Assembly: GCA_028707085.1 (NCBI GenBank)
Contig: JAQTUW010000006.1
Coordinates: forward strand, 28,616-92,615
Length of the DNA: 64,000 nt
Origin: Methylococcales bacterium
GTDB taxonomy: Bacteria; Pseudomonadota; Gammaproteobacteria; Methylococcales; Methylomonadaceae
Direction of reading: 5' to 3'
This document shows, in pieces, positions 57,462-64,000 of the stretch (position 1 is its first letter; the number at the start of each line of letters is the position of its first letter). The notes beneath the pieces were generated by a model that made no database searches, had not been told where the DNA came from, and saw only the letters and a program-made list of their open reading frames with translations. The translations under genes were made by a program, and so were the position numbers.

Positions 57462-57859
57462 TTTGAAATTTCTAATGAGATTGAACCATTATATCAAGGA
57501 ACATCATAATTCAAGTTTCTACCTGATTAACGTCCTGATCGGCTTTGCTGCAAATCGCGCAGCAGGGATTTGCCTAGCTGTCAATGCCTAGAAATACAAC
57601 TTATGAATCAATCGGATGAAATTTAATACCTTAAGGGCGCCCTATCTTGGCTAAGCCTAAAAGCATTAGGCGGAGAGAGTCCGTTTGTTCTGAGCAAAAT
57701 GAGCTCCCCTTCGGGCTAATGAAGGGTATATGTCGAAAATTACTCGTTTTCGGCATTCTATAGTCTGACTCTGAATTTTTGCATTTCCAAATATCAGGAA
57801 TACGGCATTTCAACAGCGCTTTTTCACCGAATAAATCCACCGCTTATATCCAGCCAACC
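57462..57859. other. Gene-free region
   Basis: About 400 bp between cobO and the SemiSWEET gene. A short stem-loop (GCCTAA / TTAGGC, 57656-57672) and AT-rich sequence are present. A 69-codon minus frame (57631-57840) has no convincing ribosome site or protein character. Confidence 0.5.
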
Positions 57860-58138
57860 TCAGCCGCCATCCTTATTCCGCCACATATTATACATTTTAA
57901 AGCCCAGTATCAGGCTCGCCAGCAGAAAGGTGATGGCATTGGCGATAATGATGGCGTTGTTGGACAGATAAACCCCGTAGATCAACCATAATAGTACGCC
58001 TAACGCAAACATGCTGTACATGCCTAGAGACAGGGATTGGGTATCGCGGGTTTTGATGGTTTTAAAGGCTTGCGGCAGAAAAGAGGCGGTGGTTAGCGTG
58101 GCGGCCAGATAACCTATTATTTCGAAGCTGAAGTGCAT
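57860..58138 (-). CDS. SemiSWEET family transporter
   Basis: 92 residues with a single triple-helix bundle: EIIGYLAATLTTASFLPQAFKTIKTRDTQSLSLGMYSMF contains the PQ-loop and LSLGMY of bacterial SemiSWEETs. A third helix (IIIANAITFLLASLILGFKM) follows. SemiSWEETs dimerise to move sugars. Follows the small membrane gene by 8 nt and ftsK in the same direction. Confidence 0.85.
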   Translation of the reverse strand: MHFSFEIIGYLAATLTTASFLPQAFKTIKTRDTQSLSLGMYSMFALGVLLWLIYGVYLSNNAIIIANAITFLLASLILGFKMYNMWRNKDGG

Positions 58139-58146
58139 TGCGTTTG

Positions 58147-58338
58147 TCAGGAATAATGTAGCTGGATAAAATGGATTACCGCGAACAAAGTGAGTTGCAC
58201 AAAAGCCAGCAGCCAGAAGTAACCGACGAATATCATGATTTTCACCGGTCTATCCACAGCTTTTCCCGCCGCAATCCGCCAGGCGGCCAGACCGGCTACG
58301 GACAAGACTATCAATAATCCTATTATGATTTCATTCAT
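58147..58338 (-). CDS. Small membrane protein, 63 residues
   Basis: MNEIIIGLLIVLSVAGLAAW opens a protein with two membrane helices (about 4-20 and 36-58). It lies 5 nt after the ftsK stop and 8 nt before the SemiSWEET start, so probably in one transcript with both. No family recognised. Confidence 0.65.
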   Translation of the reverse strand: MNEIIIGLLIVLSVAGLAAWRIAAGKAVDRPVKIMIFVGYFWLLAFVQLTLFAVIHFIQLHYS

Positions 58339-58343
58339 GGCGT

Positions 58344-60650
58344 TCAGCGCGGCGGCGGAGCCAAAACTTCGCGGGAGCCGTTGCTTTCTGAAGGACTGAC
58401 CACGCCGGCGTTTTCCATGTCTTCGATGATACGCGCCGCGCGGTTGTAGCCGATTTTAAAGCGGCGCTGCACGCTGGAAATGGAAGCCTTTCTGGATTCC
58501 GTGACAAATTGCACAGCCTCGTCATACAGCGCATCGGTTTCGCTGTCCTGGCTTTCCGGCCCGGCAATATCGCCAGTATCGGTGCGCTCCTGGGTGATTT
58601 CTTCCAGATAATTGGTCGGCCCGGTTTTTTTCAGGAATTCCACGACGCTGTGCACTTCATGGTCGTCCACGAAAGCGCCGTGGGCGCGGATGGGGATGCT
58701 GGTGCCGGAAGGCAAAAACAGCATGTCGCCATTACCCAGTAAGGTTTCGGCTCCGCCCTGGTCGATAATGGTTCTGGAATCGATGCGCGAGGATACTTGA
58801 AAGGAGATACGGGTCGGCACGTTGGCCTTGATCAGTCCGGTCAGCACGTCAACGGAGGGCCGCTGGGTCGCCAGCACCAGGTGTATGCCTGCCGCCCGAG
58901 CTTTTTGCGCCAGCCGGGCTATCAGTTCCTCGACTTTTTTGCCGACCACCATCATCATGTCGGCCAGTTCGTCTATCACGATCACGATGCTGGGCAGCGT
59001 GTCGAGCGTCGGGTAATCTTCCAGCGCTACCGGGGTTTCCGGCCTGAACAGCGGATCGCGAATCGGCTTGCCGCTGGCCTGGGCTTCCCTGACGGCATGG
59101 TTATAGCCGGCCAGGTTTCTGACGCCGACTTTCGACATCAGTTTATAGCGGCGCTCCATTTCCGCAACGGCCCAACGCAAGGCGTTCTGGGCGTCCTTCA
59201 TGTCGGTCACCACCGGCGTCAGTAAATGCGGAATGCCTTCGTAAACCGAAAGCTCCAGCATTTTAGGATCGATCATGATCAGCCGCACGTCTTCCGGCCT
59301 GGACTTGTAAAGCAAACTGAGGATCATGGTATTGATCGCCACCGACTTGCCGGAACCGGTTGTGCCCGCCACCAGGGCATGCGGCATTTTGCCTAGATCG
59401 GCAACCACTGGCTTACCTGAAATATCCTTGCCCATGGCGATGCTAAGATTGGATTTGGCGTTTTCAAATTCATCCGAGACCAGCAAATCCCGCAGTGATA
59501 CCATTTCCCGTTCCTGATTGGGAATTTCCAGGCCGATGACCGATTTTCCCTCAATGATTTCGACTATTCTGACGCTGGTGACCGACAGGCCGCGCGCCAG
59601 ATCCTTGGACAGGCCGCTAATCCGGCTGACCTTGATGCCGGCGGCCAGACGCAATTCAAAACGGGTAATGACCGGCCCCGGATGCACGGCCTCCACTTCA
59701 ACGGCAATGCCATAATCGTTTAATACGGCTTCAACCTGCCGGGAAATTTCTTCCAGTTCCAGTTTGGAATAGCGCTTGACCCTGATTTCGCGCTTTTCCA
59801 GTAAATTCAATGGCGGCAAGGCATTCAGATAAGCGCTTGCGTCAAGATTGTCCAGCGGTTTGCTGTCTTTTTTGCGTCTGGGCCTGACCATTGCCGGCTC
59901 GTATTCCTGTTTAGGCTCTGCGGCGACAGGCTGCATTCTTGATTTTTTTACCCTGTTTTCGTCGCCAGTTTCGGCAGACGCCCGCTTCCTTTTGCTTTCC
60001 GCGGGTTGTGGCGCGGGTTCGGGACGATAACGACCCGATGCGTCGACCACCTGCCGCCCAAAAACCCCGCATAGCGTCAATGCGCATTTGCCGATGATAT
60101 TCATGGCTTTCAGCCAGGATAGGCCGGTCAGCAAAGTGACGCCGGTCATAAATACCGCCAGTATCAGCAATGTCGAACCCGAGTTGCCCAACTGGCGAAC
60201 CAGGGTTTCGCCCACTTCCCGACCGACAATGCCGCCCGGGCTATCGGGCAGATCGACTTTGGTTCTTAGAAAATGCAGATGCAGAAAAAAAATCGCCGAT
60301 CCGGAAATGATGGTGGCCACAAATCCGCACCAGCGAACCAGAAATAGCCATGCGCCGTTCTGCTGGCGATCGGGTTTATACAGCATATAACCGAAGCAGA
60401 AAATCATCACCGGCAGCAGATAGGCGGTGAGGCCCAGAAAATTCAGCAGGAAATCCGCCAGCCATGCCCCCATCATGCCGCAGGCGTTGTGCAGCGATTG
60501 GTAGGAGGTGCTATGGCTCCAGCCCGGATCTTCGGAATTGAATGTCAGCAGGGCGAGTAAAAAAAATAGCGCGCAACCGGTAAAAACCAGCAATGCAATC
60601 TCGCGATACCCCCGCGCGGCTCTTTCTTCGACAACAGCAACCATGGTCAA
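58344..60650 (-). CDS. ftsK: DNA translocase FtsK
   Basis: 768-residue septal DNA pump that resolves chromosome dimers with XerCD. An N-terminal domain with four transmembrane helices (about 20-185) is followed by a short basic/Pro-rich linker (about 190-285). The motor comes next, with Walker [17 protein letters not shown] and Walker [15 protein letters not shown], and then the C-terminal gamma winged helix [20 protein letters not shown] that reads KOPS. Linker much shorter than in E. coli (1329 residues), as in many other gammaproteobacteria. Divergent from trxB. Confidence 0.97.
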   Translation of the reverse strand: MTMVAVVEERAARGYREIALLVFTGCALFFLLALLTFNSEDPGWSHSTSYQSLHNACGMMGAWLADFLLNFLGLTAYLLPVMIFCFGYMLYKPDRQQNGAWLFLVRWCGFVATIISGSAIFFLHLHFLRTKVDLPDSPGGIVGREVGETLVRQLGNSGSTLLILAVFMTGVTLLTGLSWLKAMNIIGKCALTLCGVFGRQVVDASGRYRPEPAPQPAESKRKRASAETGDENRVKKSRMQPVAAEPKQEYEPAMVRPRRKKDSKPLDNLDASAYLNALPPLNLLEKREIRVKRYSKLELEEISRQVEAVLNDYGIAVEVEAVHPGPVITRFELRLAAGIKVSRISGLSKDLARGLSVTSVRIVEIIEGKSVIGLEIPNQEREMVSLRDLLVSDEFENAKSNLSIAMGKDISGKPVVADLGKMPHALVAGTTGSGKSVAINTMILSLLYKSRPEDVRLIMIDPKMLELSVYEGIPHLLTPVVTDMKDAQNALRWAVAEMERRYKLMSKVGVRNLAGYNHAVREAQASGKPIRDPLFRPETPVALEDYPTLDTLPSIVIVIDELADMMMVVGKKVEELIARLAQKARAAGIHLVLATQRPSVDVLTGLIKANVPTRISFQVSSRIDSRTIIDQGGAETLLGNGDMLFLPSGTSIPIRAHGAFVDDHEVHSVVEFLKKTGPTNYLEEITQERTDTGDIAGPESQDSETDALYDEAVQFVTESRKASISSVQRRFKIGYNRAARIIEDMENAGVVSPSESNGSREVLAPPPR

Positions 60651-60788
60651 TCGCTCTCAATAATGCATTAATAAAAACATGATTATAGATGATAAATCCG
60701 ATATTTTACATTTAATAGCCCGGAATTACGGTTTTACTGCATTCCCACGACATTTGCGTGTTTTATTGGCAAGCGTTTATCCGTATAA

Positions 60789-61781
<993 letters not shown>

Positions 61782-61815
61782 CAGCCGGCTTTTATATAGG
61801 GAAAAACAGTATTGC

Positions 61816-62508
61816 ATGCAACTTACCCAGCTTGATCCTTACGATCCCGAGCAGGCTTTTCCGGCGCTTCACAAGGCATTGACCGATCCGAACGGCCTGT
61901 TGGCTTATGGCGGCTGTTTGTCGCCGTCGCGCATCGTCAATGCCTACCGTCAGGGTATTTTCCCCTGGTACAATCCCGGCGAACCGATTTTATGGTGGTC
62001 GCCCAATCCGCGACTGGTGTTGTTTCCTGATAAACTGCTGGTTTCCCGCAGTCTGCAAAAAACGGTGCGCAAGCAGTTGTTTGAAATTCATTATGATCGG
62101 GATTTTGCCGGCGTCGTGGCCGCCTGCGCGGCTCCGCGGCGCGATCATGGCGGCACCTGGATTACTGCGGAAATGCAGGCCGCCTATCTATCTTTGCATA
62201 AACTGGGCGTCGCCCATAGCGCCGAGACCTGGCAAGACGGCGTGCTGGTCGGCGGTTTATATGGCTTGGGCATTGGCCGGGTTTTCTTCGGCGAGTCCAT
62301 GTTTCATCACCAGACCGACGCCTCCAAAGTAGCCTTCGCCAGCCTGGTGCGTCAGTTGTCGGCCTGGGGCTATCAGTTGATAGATTGTCAGGTCAGCAGC
62401 GATCATTTATTGACTTTTGGGGCCGAAGAAATCGGCCGCCAGTCCTTTCAGGGCTGGCTGCGGCAACTATGCGATCAGCCGCCGCATCCGCAGGCCTGGC
62501 GAATATGA
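61816..62508 (+). CDS. aat: Leucyl/phenylalanyl-tRNA-protein transferase
   Basis: N-degron enzyme that adds Leu or Phe from tRNA to N-terminal Arg or Lys. 230 residues: LAYGGCLSPSRIVNAYRQGIFPWYNPGEPILWWSPNPRLVL is diagnostic, with GVAHSAETWQDGVLVGGLYGLGIGRVFFGESMF. Overlaps bpt by ATGA. Confidence 0.97.
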   Translation: MQLTQLDPYDPEQAFPALHKALTDPNGLLAYGGCLSPSRIVNAYRQGIFPWYNPGEPILWWSPNPRLVLFPDKLLVSRSLQKTVRKQLFEIHYDRDFAGVVAACAAPRRDHGGTWITAEMQAAYLSLHKLGVAHSAETWQDGVLVGGLYGLGIGRVFFGESMFHHQTDASKVAFASLVRQLSAWGYQLIDCQVSSDHLLTFGAEEIGRQSFQGWLRQLCDQPPHPQAWRI

Positions 62509-63218
62509 TTTCCATCCCTTTGTGGCAGACTGCCGAACATGCGTGCAGCTATCTGGATGACAGGCTGGCTAAATCGGTCATGGCCGATCCGGCGTTTCCC
62601 ATAGACACATCGATCTACTCCGCTTTGATAGATCAGGGTTTTAGACGTAGCGGCGATCAGGTGTACAAACCTTATTGCCACAATTGCCGGGAGTGCGTGC
62701 CAAGCCGGATAATCGTCAGGGAATTTCAGGCCGACCGCAGGCAACGGCGCTGCCTGCTGCGCAATGCCCGCACTCAGGTCACGATCAGGCCGGCCGAATT
62801 TGATACACGGCATTTTGATTTGTACCAGCGTTACCAGACCGCCCGCCACAGCAGGGAAAAGGAAAACGATACCGGCGTCAGCCCGGAGGAATACATGCAG
62901 TTTCTCGGTAGCAGCTGGTGCAATACCTTGTTTGTGGAATTTACCATTTCAGACCGGCTTGCGGCCGTGGCGGTAGTCGATGCGCTGGAACAGGGTCTGT
63001 CGGCCGTATATACTTTTTTCGATCCTGATTTTGCCGGGTTCAGTCCCGGCGTGTTTGCAGTTTTATGGCAAATTCAACATGCCGAACTTCAAAAGCTGGA
63101 TTACGTCTATCTGGGGTTCTGGATTAAGGATAGTCCGAAAATGCGTTATAAAAACCAGTATCAGCCGCTGCAAGGTTTAATCGAACAGCAGTGGCGACCA
63201 ATTTCCAGCCATGCTTAA
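62505..63218 (+). CDS. bpt: Aspartate/glutamate leucyltransferase (Bpt; ATE-like)
   Basis: 237 residues from the ATG at 62505. N-terminal CxxC-type part (SYLDDRLAKSVMADP ... KPYCHNCRECVPSRIIV) and C-terminal acyltransferase part (SREKENDTGVSPEEYMQFL, SAVYTFFDPD, LDYVYLGFWI). The bacterial family adds Leu to N-terminal Asp/Glu; some annotations call it arginyltransferase. With aat it makes a two-enzyme tagging set for ClpS/ClpAP. The upstream open frame lies in aat. Confidence 0.94.
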   Translation: MISIPLWQTAEHACSYLDDRLAKSVMADPAFPIDTSIYSALIDQGFRRSGDQVYKPYCHNCRECVPSRIIVREFQADRRQRRCLLRNARTQVTIRPAEFDTRHFDLYQRYQTARHSREKENDTGVSPEEYMQFLGSSWCNTLFVEFTISDRLAAVAVVDALEQGLSAVYTFFDPDFAGFSPGVFAVLWQIQHAELQKLDYVYLGFWIKDSPKMRYKNQYQPLQGLIEQQWRPISSHA

Positions 63219-63244
63219 CCATTCAATATCAAAAGGAACAAGCC

Positions 63245-63811
63245 GTGCCAAAAGCCAATGAACTCAAACAGGGCGCCGCCATAGAAATAAACGGCGAGCC
63301 TTATATCGTCAAAAAAATCGAGGTTCGCAATCCAAGCTCGCGTGGCGCCGCAACCTTATATAAGGTTCGCTATGCGCATATGAAAACCCGGCAAAAGCTG
63401 GACGAAACCTATAAAAGCGACGACATGCTTAAAACCGCGGATTGCTCGCGCATTCCGGTGCAATATTCCTATCAGGATGGCGAAACGTATTTTTTCATGA
63501 ATACCGAGAACTACGAACAATACAGCCTGATTGCCGAGGATATTGAAGATCAGGTCGAATATCTGAGCGAAGGGCTGGAAGGCATCGTTATGCTGTTGAT
63601 GGATGAGATGGCGTTAGGCATCGAACTGCCTGCCAGCATCAGCCTGGAAATTATTGAAACGCCGCCGGCCATGAAAGGCTCCAGCGCCACTAGCCGCACC
63701 AAGACCGCCCGCCTGAGCACCGGCCTGGAAATTCAGGTGCCTGAATATATTGAGACAGGGGAAATCGTCAAGGTGAATACCGAAACCGGAAAGTTTATGT
63801 CCAGAGCCTGA
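63245..63811 (+). CDS. efpL: Elongation factor P-like protein (EfpL/YeiP; GTG start)
   Basis: 188 residues from the GTG at 63245 with AAAGGAAC upstream: PKANELKQGAAIEINGEPYIV. The tip loop reads PSSRGAATLYK, with Arg where canonical EF-P has a modified Lys, which marks the EfpL/YeiP subgroup. C-terminal TKTARLSTGLEIQVPEYIETGEIVKV. EfpL helps ribosomes through proline-rich and other stalling motifs. The open frame upstream overlaps bpt and is not used. 27 nt after bpt. Confidence 0.92.
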   Translation: MPKANELKQGAAIEINGEPYIVKKIEVRNPSSRGAATLYKVRYAHMKTRQKLDETYKSDDMLKTADCSRIPVQYSYQDGETYFFMNTENYEQYSLIAEDIEDQVEYLSEGLEGIVMLLMDEMALGIELPASISLEIIETPPAMKGSSATSRTKTARLSTGLEIQVPEYIETGEIVKVNTETGKFMSRA

Positions 63812-63886
63812 GAGCCGGCTATTCGACCTGAAATGCGTCTTGCCTTTGCAATGCGCATGCCTTAATGGGCGTAGCACGGGCAAAAA

Positions 63887-63918
63887 AAAGCCCGGCAGGC
63901 TTATCCATACCGGGCTTT
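63887..63918 (-). terminator. Terminator of the rRNA operon
   Basis: Read on the minus strand, AAAGCCCGG pairs with CCGGGCTTT across a 14-nt loop and is followed by a run of eight T. It lies 9 nt beyond the 5S rRNA 3' end. Confidence 0.85.
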
Positions 63919-63927
63919 GATTTAAGA

Positions 63928-64000
63928 GCTTGGCGATGACCTACTTTCACATGGCAACCTGCCACACTATCATCGGCGCTAAGCGGTTTCACTTCCGAGT
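63928..64000 (-). rRNA. rrf: 5S rRNA, 3' part (continues beyond window)
   Basis: The minus strand reads ACTCGGAAGTGAAACCGC ... GCGCCGATGATAGTGTGG ... AGTAGGTCATCGCCAAGC, the 3' two thirds of a bacterial 5S rRNA. The 5' third and the rest of the operon (23S, 16S) lie to the right of the window. Confidence 0.92.

Noticed and set aside
57631..57840. 69-codon minus-strand frame downstream of SemiSWEET
   Set aside because: No ribosome site and no family; probably chance in intergenic DNA.

Overview
The window reads as chromosomal DNA of a gammaproteobacterium. Gene content and order (glyS-gmhB-plsC, tonB-exbB-exbD, yceD-rpmF-plsX-fabHDG, trxB-aat-bpt-efpL, hflD, a TIGR02647-type protein, class A RNase P RNA) fit that class. 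The mtnBDC methionine-salvage set, DUF2970 and DUF6164 proteins, a copper ATPase with its chaperone and B12-dependent MetH make a Methylococcales methanotroph my best guess. No methane-oxidation gene is present, so the order-level placement is inference.

Layout: 1-3.3 kb, end of glyS, then gmhB and plsC in overlapping succession. 3.3-7 kb, small cell-envelope genes: two paralogous mini-lipoproteins with matching terminators, an HTTM-DCC fusion protein, and several small membrane proteins. 7-15.5 kb, metH, a UPF0114 protein, a glutaredoxin-like protein, kup, and a tonB-exbB-exbD operon. 15.7-18.9 kb (minus strand), rnpB followed 31 nt later by mtnB-mtnD-mtnC-rimK. 19.4-25.4 kb, dusA, folE, hemH, a membrane MutS-like ATPase, purT and a lytic transglycosylase. 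25.4-30.5 kb, maf diverging from the fatty-acid/phospholipid operon yceD-rpmF-plsX-fabH-fabD-fabG, which lacks the usual acpP-fabF continuation. 30.6-35.1 kb, RNase T2, a DUF2335 pair, an ABC exporter, an MCFSA-type membrane protein and an orphan XRE/HigA-like regulator.

35.4-43.3 kb looks like an accessory island: a decayed gene, a 162-bp MITE-like element with CTAG repeats, a complete TetR-OMF-MFP-RND efflux operon with a palindromic operator, and an IS1182-type transposase tail. After it come truD, a secreted trypsin-like protease and a 723-residue protein that joins a degenerate Fic-like region to a zeta-toxin-type kinase. That protein is the most novel item here. 48-57.5 kb holds copA-copZ, rhodanese-hflD-mutM, envelope proteins (AI-2E exporter family, DedA), a membrane-anchored cold-shock protein and a cobalamin adenosyltransferase. 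57.9-64 kb has SemiSWEET, ftsK, the trxB-aat-bpt-efpL cluster and the 3' end of a minus-strand 5S rRNA gene with its rRNA-operon terminator.

Most of the window is housekeeping: translation and tRNA modification (glyS, truD, dusA, efpL, rnpB), lipid synthesis, protein N-end tagging, and cofactors (folE, hemH, cobO). MetH and the mtn genes both serve methionine economy. The accessory interest lies in the RND island and the Fic/zeta-like protein.
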